Assembly (NCBI GenBank): GCA_036558905.1
Contig: DATBER010000046.1
Span: forward strand, 1 to 64,000
Source: DASXRA01 sp036558905
GTDB lineage: Bacteria; Actinomycetota; Actinomycetes; Mycobacteriales; Jatrophihabitantaceae
Direction of reading: 5' to 3'
DNA: 64,000 bases
The notes beneath the pieces were generated by a model. That model was not told the DNA's origin and searched no databases. It was given only the letters and a program-made list of their open reading frames with translations. This document shows positions 9,306 through 17,926 of this stretch, one piece after another. The position numbers and the translations under genes are program-made. Each line of letters starts with the position of its first letter. Position 1 is the first letter of the stretch.

Positions 9306-9353
9306 CGGTTTTGGTCACCAGGTCTCATATAACCGGCCCGGCGACCAAAACCG
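9306..9353. repeat. 48-bp palindromic repeat, copy 1
   Basis: Outer arms CGGTTTTGGTC (9306-9316) and GACCAAAACCG (9343-9353) are perfect inverted repeats; the asymmetric core reads AGGTCTCATATAACCGGCC on this strand. Two other copies of exactly the same length lie at 18731-18778 and 36965-37012, in the opposite core orientation. This copy fills the gap between the convergent galK and ABC permease genes. It could fold into a hairpin on either strand, so it may act as a bidirectional terminator or mRNA 3' stabiliser, but there is no U tract. Confidence 0.9.
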
Positions 9354-9363
9354 AGCCGAGCGC

Positions 9364-10287
9364 TCAGCCCTTCGACGAGCCCAGCGCCAGACCGGCGATG
9401 AACTGCTTCTGCAACAGGATGTAGACGATCAGCGTCGGGATGGCCGCCATCAGGGCGGCGGCGGCGATCATGTTCTGGTTCGACACGAACTGCCCCTGCA
9501 GGTTGGCCAGCGCCGAGGTGATCGGCCGCTTGTTACCCGTCGAGATCAGGGTGATCGCCCAGAAGAAGTCGTTGTAGATCCAGGTGGTGAGCAGCGTGGC
9601 CAGCGCGGCGAGCGCCGGGCGGCACAGCGGGAGCACGATCCGCCAGTAGCGCATGAACAGCGACGCCCCGTCGACGAGCGCCGCCTCGTCGATATCGGTC
9701 GGGATCGTCTTCATGTAGTTGCTCAGCACGAACACGCAGAAGCCCAGCTGGAACGCAACGTTGATGACGACCAGGCCGAGCCGCGAGTCGTAGAGCAGCC
9801 CGCTGTCGCTGATCGGATGCGGCACGTGGATCTGTAGGTACAGCCGGTACAGCGGGGTGATGATGACCTGCTGCGGCAGCAGGTTGCCGGCCGTGAACAG
9901 GATCAGCAGGGGGATGTTGAACTTGAAGCTCAGCCGGGAGAGGACGAACGCCACCGACGACGCGAACAACAAGGTGATGATCACGGCCGGGACCGTGATC
10001 CACACCGAGTTGAGGAAGAACCGCCACATGTCCGACTGCGACCAGGCGTCGGCGAAGTTCGAGAACGTCAACGAGTGCGCGATCGAGACGTAGCCGAGCC
10101 GGTTCGTCTCCGACTCGGGCCGCAGCGACACGTAGATCGCGAACGCGATCGGCGTGATCCACAGCAGCGCCATCACCAGCATGAACACCTGCGCGGCGAT
10201 GCTGCCCGCGCTCGTCCGCCGACGCCGAGCCGGTGGCACGGGCTTGCTGACCTGCTCGACGGCCTCCGTCGTGGTGAGAACGGTCAT
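9364..10287 (-). CDS. Carbohydrate ABC transporter permease (MalG-like)
   Basis: A 307-residue inner-membrane permease of the CUT1 family, importing a sugar or oligosaccharide together with the two upstream genes. Six membrane segments are visible, and the EAA loop that contacts the ATPase reads EAALVDGASLFMRYWRIVLPL. The ATG at 10287 overlaps the upstream permease stop as ATGA. No ATPase gene is present, so a shared MsmK-type ATPase elsewhere is presumably used. Sugar unknown; the facing galEK genes make a galactoside possible. Confidence 0.9.
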   Translation of the reverse strand: MTVLTTTEAVEQVSKPVPPARRRRTSAGSIAAQVFMLVMALLWITPIAFAIYVSLRPESETNRLGYVSIAHSLTFSNFADAWSQSDMWRFFLNSVWITVPAVIITLLFASSVAFVLSRLSFKFNIPLLILFTAGNLLPQQVIITPLYRLYLQIHVPHPISDSGLLYDSRLGLVVINVAFQLGFCVFVLSNYMKTIPTDIDEAALVDGASLFMRYWRIVLPLCRPALAALATLLTTWIYNDFFWAITLISTGNKRPITSALANLQGQFVSNQNMIAAAALMAAIPTLIVYILLQKQFIAGLALGSSKG

Positions 10288-11294
10288 TGCTTCTCCTCGC
10301 GGCGGAACACCTGATACAGGAATATCGAGATCGGGACGAGCGAGATGACCAGCAAGATCACGCCAAGCGTCGACCCGAAGCCGATGCGCTGCGTCTCGCC
10401 GACGATGTTCTGGGTCACCAGCACCGAGAGCAGCTCCAGGCCCTTCACCGGATTGCCCTTACCCGTGATGTAGATCAGGTCGAAGGCGCGCAGCGACTCG
10501 ATAACCGTCACCACGAGGATCACGATGTTGATCGGCCGCAGCACCGGGAACACGACCCGCCAGAACGTCTGCCACGAGTTGGCGCCGTCGATGACCGCCG
10601 CCTCCTTGAGCGCCGGATCGACGGCCTTGAGCCCGGCCAGGTAGAGCACCATGACGTAACCGGCTTGTCGCCACGTGGCTTCGACCAGGATGGCCCAGAT
10701 GTTCAGCCGCGGATTGCCGAGCCAGTCGATCAGGTTGGAGTTGCTGTTTCGGCCGATCACCGTGTTGATCAGGCCGAGGTTGGGCGAGTAGATCAGCTCC
10801 CAGATGATGCCGATCATCGCCAGGGACAGCATGACCGGCAGGAACAGCACGCTCTGGTAGATGCGACTACCCCGGATACCGCGGTCGATGAGCACCGCGA
10901 ACAGCATGCCCAGCGGAGTCGCGATCACGATGAACACCAGCAGCCACAGCATGTTGTGGCGAACCGCCGGCCAGAAGTCCGGAGTGATCGACGAGTTGAA
11001 CGCCTGGTGGTAGTTCTGCGTGCCGTACAGACAGCCGGGCTGTGGAAGTCCGGGGAGCGTGTGGAACTCACTGCACGACTTGAGGTGGATGCCCCCGACG
11101 CCCGTCCACTTGGTGAACGACAGGAACACCGATGCCAGTGCGGGAAACCACACGAACGCCAGGTCGAGCAGCAGCGGAATGCCGAGCAGCAGGGCGACGA
11201 TGATCCTGTCGCGGGGGGTCAGCCGCCGCACGCGGCGCCGGCGACGACGTTTCGTCGCCGCCGGCGGGTGCTGCGCTTCGGTCGTAGATGCCAC
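10284..11294 (-). CDS. Carbohydrate ABC transporter permease (MalF-like)
   Basis: A 336-residue CUT1 permease partner of the MalG-like protein. An Arg/Lys-rich N-terminus (KRRRRRRVRRL) precedes the first membrane helix; a short periplasmic loop carries a Cys pair (KSCSEFHTLPGLPQPGCL). The EAA loop reads KEAAVIDGANSWQTFWRVVFPVLRP. GTG start at 11294 lies 3 bases after the binding-protein stop; its own stop overlaps the next gene. Confidence 0.9.
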   Translation of the reverse strand: MASTTEAQHPPAATKRRRRRRVRRLTPRDRIIVALLLGIPLLLDLAFVWFPALASVFLSFTKWTGVGGIHLKSCSEFHTLPGLPQPGCLYGTQNYHQAFNSSITPDFWPAVRHNMLWLLVFIVIATPLGMLFAVLIDRGIRGSRIYQSVLFLPVMLSLAMIGIIWELIYSPNLGLINTVIGRNSNSNLIDWLGNPRLNIWAILVEATWRQAGYVMVLYLAGLKAVDPALKEAAVIDGANSWQTFWRVVFPVLRPINIVILVVTVIESLRAFDLIYITGKGNPVKGLELLSVLVTQNIVGETQRIGFGSTLGVILLVISLVPISIFLYQVFRREEKQ

Positions 11295-11297
11295 GTT

Positions 11298-12662
11298 CTA
11301 GCTGAAGATCGTCTTGGCCTGGGACTCGGCGCTGTTCTGGATCGACTGCACGTTCGACGCGCTCGGGTTGTCGATGAAGCCCTGGATCTGCTTGATCATC
11401 GCCGTGGCCATGTCCGGAACGGTGTCGCGGTCCATGAACTGCGAGACGTTCTTGCAGGCGGCGATCGCCGACACCGACTTCTTCTGGATCTCGTTGTAGC
11501 TCGGCGCGATCAGGCCGTTGGCCACGCCGACGTCCCACATGTCGGTCTTCAGGTAGGTCGCCTCGGCCTCCGGCGTGCCGATGTACTCGAGCACCGCCTT
11601 GGCCGCGTCCTTGTTCTTGCCCTTCTTGGGCATCATGAAGCCGTCGGCCGGAGCGTCCATGTAGTCCTGGGCGTACTGCTCGTTGATGACCGGGTAGGGG
11701 AAGAAGTCCAGGTCCTTCAGGTTCGCCGGCGAGTAGTTCGCGGCGACCTGGTTCGAGCCCTGGAACATCATGCCGGCCTGCTTGTTCTCGAGAGCCTTCG
11801 CCGAGTCCTGCCAGACGCGCCCGTTGGCCCCCTTCTGCAGGTACGGCATGAGCTCGCGCCACTGGTCGAACACCGTCGTGACGCCCTTGTCCGTCCACGG
11901 GACTTTGTGCTGCATCAACTGCATGTGGTAGTCGTAGCCGTTGATCCGCAGGTTGAGGATGTCGAACGTGCCGAGTGCCGGCCAGCCGTCCTTCTCGGCG
12001 AAGGCCAGCGGCACCAGGCCGTCCTGCTGCATCTTCTTGGCCAGCGCGATGAAATCGTCCCAGGTCTTTGGCACCTGGTAGCCCTTACTGGCGAAGACGC
12101 TCTTGTTGTAGAAGATGACCCACGGGTAGTTGTAGATCGGCACCAGGTAGTAGTGGCCGTCCACGCCCTTGGACAGGTTCTTGACCGCGTCGTTGAAGTT
12201 GCCGCCGATCTTGTCCCACACGTCGTCGATCGGGTCGAGCAGGCCCTGCGCGGCGAAGAACTGCAGCCGGTAGCCGGCGAACCACGTGGCCAGGTCGTTC
12301 GGCGTGCCCTGCAGGTAGCTCGAGATGTTGTTCTGGAACGTGTTGTGGTCGACCGTGTTGATGCTGACCTTCACCCCGGTCTTGGCCGTGGCCTGGTCGG
12401 TCAGCGCCTTGAACGCACCCTTCGGCGCGGCGTCGGAGTAGTTCGACCCGAACGAGATCGTGCCGCCGGCCGTGCCGCCGGTGGCACCGCCGGATCCGGC
12501 CGCGCTCGACGAGCCGCTACTTTTCTTACTGCTCGAACAGGCCGCCAGCGTCGTGGCGGCCGCGGCGCCGCCGATGCCCATCAGCATCGAGCGTCGACTG
12601 AGACCGGTTCGAGCGCCGGTACCACCTGCGCTGGTCTGCGGGTCGGGAGCGGTGTCGGCCAT
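11298..12662 (-). CDS. Sugar ABC transporter substrate-binding lipoprotein, probable Tat export
   Basis: Extracellular solute-binding protein (family 1) that delivers a sugar to the two permeases. Start ATG 12662 is preceded by a strong AGGAGG; longer readings lack one. The N-terminus has a twin-arginine motif (S-R23-R24-SMLM), a hydrophobic stretch and the lipobox LAAC with acylated C42, followed by a Ser/Gly-rich linker and the mature domain (FGSNYSDAAPKGAF ...). 454 residues is normal. The ligand cannot be told from sequence. Confidence 0.9.
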   Translation of the reverse strand: MADTAPDPQTSAGGTGARTGLSRRSMLMGIGGAAAATTLAACSSSKKSSGSSSAAGSGGATGGTAGGTISFGSNYSDAAPKGAFKALTDQATAKTGVKVSINTVDHNTFQNNISSYLQGTPNDLATWFAGYRLQFFAAQGLLDPIDDVWDKIGGNFNDAVKNLSKGVDGHYYLVPIYNYPWVIFYNKSVFASKGYQVPKTWDDFIALAKKMQQDGLVPLAFAEKDGWPALGTFDILNLRINGYDYHMQLMQHKVPWTDKGVTTVFDQWRELMPYLQKGANGRVWQDSAKALENKQAGMMFQGSNQVAANYSPANLKDLDFFPYPVINEQYAQDYMDAPADGFMMPKKGKNKDAAKAVLEYIGTPEAEATYLKTDMWDVGVANGLIAPSYNEIQKKSVSAIAACKNVSQFMDRDTVPDMATAMIKQIQGFIDNPSASNVQSIQNSAESQAKTIFS

Positions 12663-13063
12663 GACGCCTCCTAGGGCGGTCCGTCGGGGTGGCGCCCCCG
12701 CGGAGCTGGGTACCTTCAGTGGAGCAACATTTTTCAACGCGTTCGATCAGAACCACTCAGAGCAAAGCGTCGTACGACAGCCGTGTCAAGCCCTGTTTGA
12801 TTGCAGTTTCAGTAGTGGACACCGAGAATGCGCATGGTTCGCCCGCATAATCACGTGATCGCCCGCCTTCCCGGGGAGTTGTCGGGGTGGCGCCGGCGCA
12901 CTGGTGCGGGTGACCGACCTTGACCCCGAACGGTCGCTCAGCCGCCTCGAAAACGACCCCTCGGGGGCAAAGTCGGGAGCGCATGTGAGTGGGCCGCCGC
13001 CTCAGCCGTGCCAATGGCCGAAACCGGGACGGGGCCCGCTGCGTGGCCCGGTAAGGTCCGATC
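12663..13063. promoter_or_regulatory. 401-base divergent intergenic region with AACGCGTT palindrome
   Basis: No convincing gene lies here; short open frames are not supported by composition. It must hold promoters for the sugar transporter operon (minus) and the DUF885 gene (plus). Base composition is clearly lower in GC around 12725-12860, as expected for a promoter. AACGCGTT (12736-12743), within TTCAACGCGTTCG about 75 bases upstream of the binding-protein start, resembles LacI-family half sites and is a possible sugar-repressor operator; no regulator gene is adjacent. Confidence 0.35.
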
Positions 13064-14743
13064 ATGACGGAAACCCCGCGTGCTTCTACGGCGGTCGACG
13101 ACCTCGTCGACGCCTACCTCGACGAGCAGGTCGCCCTCGACCCGATTATGGCGACCGCCGTCGGACTTCCCGGCCATGAGACCGAACTGCCCGATCTGTC
13201 CCCCGACGGGCTGGCTGCCGTGTCGGCGCTCCGGCAACGCACCCTGCGCGCGCTGGCCGACGCCGAACCCGCGGATTCGGTCGACCGGGTCACCGTGGCC
13301 GCCGCCACCTCGGAGCTGACCGTCGCCGAGCAGATCCGCGAGTTGGGCGCCGAGGAGTCGAACCTGTCGAACATCGCCAGCCCGGTGCAGGGCGTGCGCA
13401 TGGTGTTCGACCTGATGGCGAGCTCGACCGCCGACGACTGGGCAATGATCGCCACCCGGATGAGCCGGGTACCGGCCACCATTGACGGCTACATCGCGTC
13501 GCTGCGCCACGCGGCGGCCCGCGGCGACGTCAGCCCGCGTCGCCAGGTGCAGGCCTGCGTCGAGCAGTGCGCGAAGAACACCGGCACCGACGGATTCTTC
13601 GGCAGCCTGGCCGCCTCGGCCCAGGACGTGCCCGAAGCCGTCCGCGCCGACCTCGATCGCGGGGCCCGGCTCGCTTCGGAGGCCTACGTCGAGCTGGGCG
13701 CCTTCCTGGCCGACGAGCTGCTGCCGGCCGCTCCCGACGCGGACGCGGTGGGCCCCGAGCGCTACGCCCTGTTCTCGCAGCAGTTCCTCGGCTCGGCCGT
13801 CGACCTGAACGAGACCTACATCTGGGGACAGAAGGAGCTCGCTCGCATCACCGACCTGATGGAGCAGACGGCCGAGCGCATCAAGCCCGGCGCGTCGATC
13901 CGCGAGGCAATGGCCCATCTGGACACCGACCCGAGCCACCGTCTGGTGGGTACCGATGCGCTGCAGGCCTGGATGCAGGAGAAGTCCGACGCGGCCATCG
14001 AGGCGCTGGCCGGCACCCACTTCGACATTCCCGAGCCCATCCGCACCCTGGAGTGCCGGATCGCGCCGACGACCACCGGCGGCATGTACTACACGAACCC
14101 CAGCGACGACTTCAGCCGTCCGGGGCGGATGTGGTGGTCGGTGCCCGAGGGCGTCAGCGAGTTCTCGACGTGGCGTGAGCTGTCGGTCGTCTACCACGAG
14201 GGCGTGCCGGGCCACCACCTGCAGGTGGCCCAGACGGTGTACCGGCGGCAGCTGCTGAACCGGTGGCGCCGGCTCGGTTCCTGGATCTCCGGGCACGGCG
14301 AGGGCTGGGCGCTCTACGCCGAGTGGCTGATGGCCGACCTCGGCTTCCTCGACGACCCCGGCGATTTCATCGGCATGCTCGACAGTCAGTCGCTGCGGGC
14401 CGCCCGAGTGGTGCTCGACATCGGCGTGCACTGCGGCTTCGACGCCCCGGCCGAGGTCGGCGGCGGCGAGTGGACCTACGAGAAGGCCTGGCGCTTCCTG
14501 ACCGCGCATTCGTCCAATCCCGAACCGCTGCTGCGCTACGAGCTGGACCGCTACCTCGGCTGGCCCGGCCAGGCGCCGGCCTACAAGGTGGGCGAGCGGC
14601 TGTGGCTGTCGCTGCGGGACGAGGCCCGACGGCGGGCCGGCGACGCGTTCGACCTCAAGGCGTTCCACCGCCGGGCGCTGGACATCGGCAGCGTCGGCCT
14701 CGACGTGCTGCGCGACGCAGTGCTCGGCGCCTTTGATGATTAG
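13064..14743 (+). CDS. DUF885 family metallopeptidase-like protein
   Basis: A 559-residue member of the DUF885 family, related to M32-type zinc carboxypeptidases. The zinc motif is seen as H378-E379-G-V-P-G-H-H (VVYHEGVPGHHLQ), with the downstream GHGEGWALYAEWL segment that normally supplies the third ligand. No signal peptide, so probably cytoplasmic. The substrate is not known for most members; peptide or amide hydrolysis is the likely role. The next gene (amidase) starts within its last 8 bases, suggesting a joint catabolic task. Confidence 0.88.
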   Translation: MTETPRASTAVDDLVDAYLDEQVALDPIMATAVGLPGHETELPDLSPDGLAAVSALRQRTLRALADAEPADSVDRVTVAAATSELTVAEQIRELGAEESNLSNIASPVQGVRMVFDLMASSTADDWAMIATRMSRVPATIDGYIASLRHAAARGDVSPRRQVQACVEQCAKNTGTDGFFGSLAASAQDVPEAVRADLDRGARLASEAYVELGAFLADELLPAAPDADAVGPERYALFSQQFLGSAVDLNETYIWGQKELARITDLMEQTAERIKPGASIREAMAHLDTDPSHRLVGTDALQAWMQEKSDAAIEALAGTHFDIPEPIRTLECRIAPTTTGGMYYTNPSDDFSRPGRMWWSVPEGVSEFSTWRELSVVYHEGVPGHHLQVAQTVYRRQLLNRWRRLGSWISGHGEGWALYAEWLMADLGFLDDPGDFIGMLDSQSLRAARVVLDIGVHCGFDAPAEVGGGEWTYEKAWRFLTAHSSNPEPLLRYELDRYLGWPGQAPAYKVGERLWLSLRDEARRRAGDAFDLKAFHRRALDIGSVGLDVLRDAVLGAFDD

Positions 14744-16127
14744 CTCGTTCGCCGACGATGCGCTGGGCGATCACGACGCGGTCGCCGTCGCCGAGCTGGT
14801 GCGGCGCGGCGAGGTCAGCCCGGACGAGGTGGCCCGGGCGGCGATCGAGCGAGCCCGGCGCGTCGACCCGGCACTGGCCGCCGTGGCGTACGCGGCGTAC
14901 GAGCGGCCCCGGTTCGGCCCGCGCGACGGGGCGCTGTTCGGGGTGCCCACGTTCGTCAAGGACAACACCGACGTCGCCGGGCTGCCGACCAACCACGGCA
15001 CGGCGGCGTTCGTCGCCCGCCACCCGGCCAGGCGGGACGGCCACTACACCAAGCAGCACCTGAGCACCGGGCTGACCGTCCTGGGCAAGAGCCGGCTACC
15101 CGAGTTCGGGTTCAACGCGGCCACCGAGTTCCAGTACGACGAGCCCACCCACAATCCCTGGGACGTCGACTACTCGCCCGGCGCGTCGTCGGGCGGATCG
15201 GCCGCGCTGGTCGCGTCCGGCGTCGTGCCGATCGCCCACGCGAACGACGGCGGCGGCTCGATCCGCATCCCGGCCGCGTGTTGCGGCCTGGTCGGGCTGA
15301 AGCCGAGCCGGGGCCGGCACATCGACGGCGAATCCGCCCGGATGCTGCCCATCAACATGATCTCCGAGGGCGTGCTGACCCGGACGGTGCGCGACACGGC
15401 CGCCTTCGTGGCGGCCGCCGAGGACCACTGGCGCAATCCGAAGCTGCCCCCGATCGGCCTGGTCGAAGGACCGGCCCGCCGCCGGCTGCGCATCGGACTC
15501 GTACTCGACACGGTCACCGGCGCCGTCGTCGACGCCGCGACGCGCGCCGCCGTCGAGAACACCGCCGCCCGGCTGGAGAAGCTGGGCCACGTCGTCGAGC
15601 CGGTCGAGTTGCCGGTGGGCGAGCAGTTCGCCGACGACTTCGTCCTCTACTGGGGACTGCTGGCGGCGTTGGTGGCCCGGCTGGGCAAGCTCGCCTTCGG
15701 CCGGTCATTCGACGCGTCCCGGCTCGACGGGCTGACCCAGGGCCTGAAGGCGCACTACCACCACAACCTGCGGCACACGCCGGGCATGCTGCGCCGGCTG
15801 CGTCGGACGCCCCGCGCCTACGCCCAGCTGTTCCGGCGGCACGAGCTGGTGTTGTCGCCGGTACTGGCCCACGTCACGCCGCGCCTCGGCCACCTGAGCC
15901 CCACGGTGCCGTACGACGTCCTGATCGAGCGACTGCGGGACTACGTGGCCTACACGCCGCTGAACAACATCGCGGGCTCGCCGGCCATCTCGCTGCCTCT
16001 CGGGCGCACCGACGCCGGACTGCCGATCGGGGTGCACCTGGCGGCGGCGCACGGCGACGAGCGCACGCTGCTCGAAGTAGCCTTCGCCCTCGAGGCCGAA
16101 CAGCCCTGGCCGCGAATCAGCCGATAA
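14736..16127 (+). CDS. Amidase (amidase signature family)
   Basis: Hydrolyses an amide bond; cytoplasmic. The 463-residue protein has the full catalytic triad of the amidase signature family: K75 (FVKDN), cis-Ser S151 in PGASSGGSAAL and nucleophile S175 in DGGGSIRIPAACCGLVGLKPS; the 24-residue distance between the two serines is the canonical one. ATG 14736 overlaps the DUF885 gene by 8 bases. It is not obviously GatA, since gatB and gatC are absent. Confidence 0.9.
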   Translation: MISSFADDALGDHDAVAVAELVRRGEVSPDEVARAAIERARRVDPALAAVAYAAYERPRFGPRDGALFGVPTFVKDNTDVAGLPTNHGTAAFVARHPARRDGHYTKQHLSTGLTVLGKSRLPEFGFNAATEFQYDEPTHNPWDVDYSPGASSGGSAALVASGVVPIAHANDGGGSIRIPAACCGLVGLKPSRGRHIDGESARMLPINMISEGVLTRTVRDTAAFVAAAEDHWRNPKLPPIGLVEGPARRRLRIGLVLDTVTGAVVDAATRAAVENTAARLEKLGHVVEPVELPVGEQFADDFVLYWGLLAALVARLGKLAFGRSFDASRLDGLTQGLKAHYHHNLRHTPGMLRRLRRTPRAYAQLFRRHELVLSPVLAHVTPRLGHLSPTVPYDVLIERLRDYVAYTPLNNIAGSPAISLPLGRTDAGLPIGVHLAAAHGDERTLLEVAFALEAEQPWPRISR

Positions 16128-16159
16128 ATCACGCGCGATACGCCGCTAGCATCGGATCA

Positions 16160-16789
16160 GTGAGCCTCGCTAGTTATCTCTCGTACGTCGCGTTCGCAGT
16201 GGTCGTCATCGTCGCGCCGGGTCCCGACTTCGCGCTCACCGTGGCGAACACCCTGCGGGCCGGCCGATCCGGCGGCCTGCGGACCTCGCTCGGCATCGCC
16301 ACCAGCAATACCGTGCAGGGCACCGCAGCCGCACTCGGGCTCGGCGCGCTGATCGTCCGCTCGGAGCTGGCCTTCAACATCATCCGCTGGGCCGGCGCGG
16401 CCTACCTGACATACCTCGGCGTACGGACGGTTCGATCGGCATGGCGCGGGCGGTACGACGCGACCTCGCCGGACGCGGGCCGGTCGGCCACTCGACGTTG
16501 GTTGGCCTATCAGCAGGGATTCCTGTCGAACATCACCAACCCCAAGGTGCTGACCCTCTACCTGTCGGTGCTGCCGCAGTTCCTGGCCGGACATCCCACC
16601 GTGTCGGCTGCCTTGCTGCTGGCGTACACGCATGCGGTGTTGGGCCTGCTGTGGCTGATCGTGCTGGTGACCTTCCTGCACCGGATCCGGTCGTGGCTGC
16701 GTCGACGTCGGGTGCGCCGCAGCCTGGACGGGGCGACCGGCGCGGCGATGCTCGGCTTCGGCGCGCGACTGGCGATCGAGACTCGCTGA
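16160..16789 (+). CDS. LysE/RhtB family amino acid exporter
   Basis: A 209-residue inner-membrane protein with about five or six hydrophobic segments. The N-terminal family motif is clear: VVIVAPGPDFALTVANTLRAGRSGGLRTSLGIATSN, and QGFLSNITNPKVLTLYLSVLPQF is the conserved central motif. Starts at GTG 16160, 33 bases after the amidase, so it may export the amino acids released by the two upstream hydrolases. Ends 12 bases before the convergent flavin monooxygenase stop. Confidence 0.9.
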   Translation: MSLASYLSYVAFAVVVIVAPGPDFALTVANTLRAGRSGGLRTSLGIATSNTVQGTAAALGLGALIVRSELAFNIIRWAGAAYLTYLGVRTVRSAWRGRYDATSPDAGRSATRRWLAYQQGFLSNITNPKVLTLYLSVLPQFLAGHPTVSAALLLAYTHAVLGLLWLIVLVTFLHRIRSWLRRRRVRRSLDGATGAAMLGFGARLAIETR

Positions 16790-16801
16790 TCGGCGGCCCG
16801 C

Positions 16802-17788
16802 TCAGCTGGCCAGTTGCGCGATGAGCTCGTAGGAGCGCAGCCGATCCTTGATGTCGTAGACCTGATTGGTCAGCATCAGCTCGTCGGCGTTGGTGCGGGC
16901 GAGCAGCTGCTCGAGTTGCGCCTGGACGGTCTCCGGTGAGCCCAGCGCCTGACCGATGCGGCGCTGGTCGACGAACTCCTGCTCGATCCCGGTGAACTCG
17001 TAGGCGGCCGCTTCCTCGACGCTCGGCAGCGCGATCGGCCGGCCCTGGCGCAGCCGCAGAAACGACAGCTGTCCCGGCTTGGCCAGCCGCTCGGCCCGTT
17101 CGTCGGTGTCGGCGCAGATGGCGTTGACGGCCACCATCGCGTACGGCTCGTCCAACCACTGCGACGGGCGGAACGTGCTGCGGTACAGAGCCAGGGCCGG
17201 CTCGGTGTTGGCCGCCGAGAAGTGGTGCGCGAACGAGAACGGCAACCCGAGCTGGCCGGCCAGCCGGGCACTGAAGCCGCTGGAGCCGAGCAGCCAGATC
17301 TCGGGCAGCTGGCCCGGCGTCGGGACGGCGGCCAGCTGCGCCGGATCGCCGGCCAACATCCGCACCACGTCGGCGAACTCGCTCGGGAAGTTCTCCGCGT
17401 TCAGCCCCTCCGGCGTGCGGCGCAGGGCCAGGGCGGTGCGCTGGTCGGTGCCGGGCGCGCGGCCGACGCCGAGGTCGATCCGGCCCGGGTGCAGTGAAGC
17501 CAGCGTGCCGAACTGCTCGGCCACGACCAGCGGGGCGTGGTTGGGCAGCATCACGCCGCCCGAGCCGACCCGGATGGTCGACGTCGACGCGGCCAGGTGG
17601 GCGATCAGCACGGCCGGTGACGAGCTGGCGATAGCCGGCATGTTGTGGTGCTCGGCCACCCAGATGCGGCGGTACCCCAACTCCTCGGCCCGCCGGGCCA
17701 GCTCGGTGGTGTAGGCCAGCGCCTCGGCGGGATCGCGGCCGGCCGTGACCGGCACCAGTTCCAGGACGGCGAGGGGAACGTTCTTCAC
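16802..17788 (-). CDS. LLM class flavin-dependent oxidoreductase
   Basis: Bacterial-luciferase-like monooxygenase (F420 or FMN dependent), cytoplasmic. Family landmarks: LAVLELVPV at the N-terminus, YRRIWVAEHHNMP, the RVGSGGVMLPNHAPLVVAEQFGTL segment and HPGRIDLGVGRAPGTD. GTG 17788 was preferred as start; an in-frame TTG at 17800 would add four residues. About 328 residues. Substrate unknown; it stands alone between convergent lysE and the phosphoesterase. Confidence 0.87.
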   Translation of the reverse strand: MKNVPLAVLELVPVTAGRDPAEALAYTTELARRAEELGYRRIWVAEHHNMPAIASSSPAVLIAHLAASTSTIRVGSGGVMLPNHAPLVVAEQFGTLASLHPGRIDLGVGRAPGTDQRTALALRRTPEGLNAENFPSEFADVVRMLAGDPAQLAAVPTPGQLPEIWLLGSSGFSARLAGQLGLPFSFAHHFSAANTEPALALYRSTFRPSQWLDEPYAMVAVNAICADTDERAERLAKPGQLSFLRLRQGRPIALPSVEEAAAYEFTGIEQEFVDQRRIGQALGSPETVQAQLEQLLARTNADELMLTNQVYDIKDRLRSYELIAQLAS

Positions 17789-17846
17789 ATCAGTGGGCAA
17801 CCGCTCGGAGCTCCGCGATCATCCCGTCCGGCCGCCGGTCGCCCGA

Positions 17847-17898
17847 TGATCAACAGCCGCTCAGCCAGTGATTTCGCGGGCTGACGGGCTGTTGATCA
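17847..17898. repeat. 52-base palindrome, possible terminator of the phosphoesterase gene
   Basis: Perfect arms TGATCAACAGCC (17847-17858) and GGCTGTTGATCA (17887-17898) enclose an inner 6-bp stem TCAGCC/GGCTGA (17861-17866/17879-17884) with a 12-base loop. It lies 29 bases after the stop of the minus-strand phosphoesterase. No U tract follows on either strand. No second copy was found in the window. Confidence 0.7.
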
Positions 17899-17926
17899 AG
17901 GCCGGGGCGGTCAGGGGTGGCCCCGC

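Noticed and set aside
10287..12674. A 795-codon plus-strand frame across the sugar transporter genes
   Set aside because: Its His/Arg/Asp-rich translation has no family similarity and mirrors codon positions of three clear transporter genes.
12757..13065. A 102-codon minus-strand frame between the sugar transporter and DUF885 genes
   Set aside because: Arg-rich composition without family similarity, located in the lower-GC divergent promoter region.
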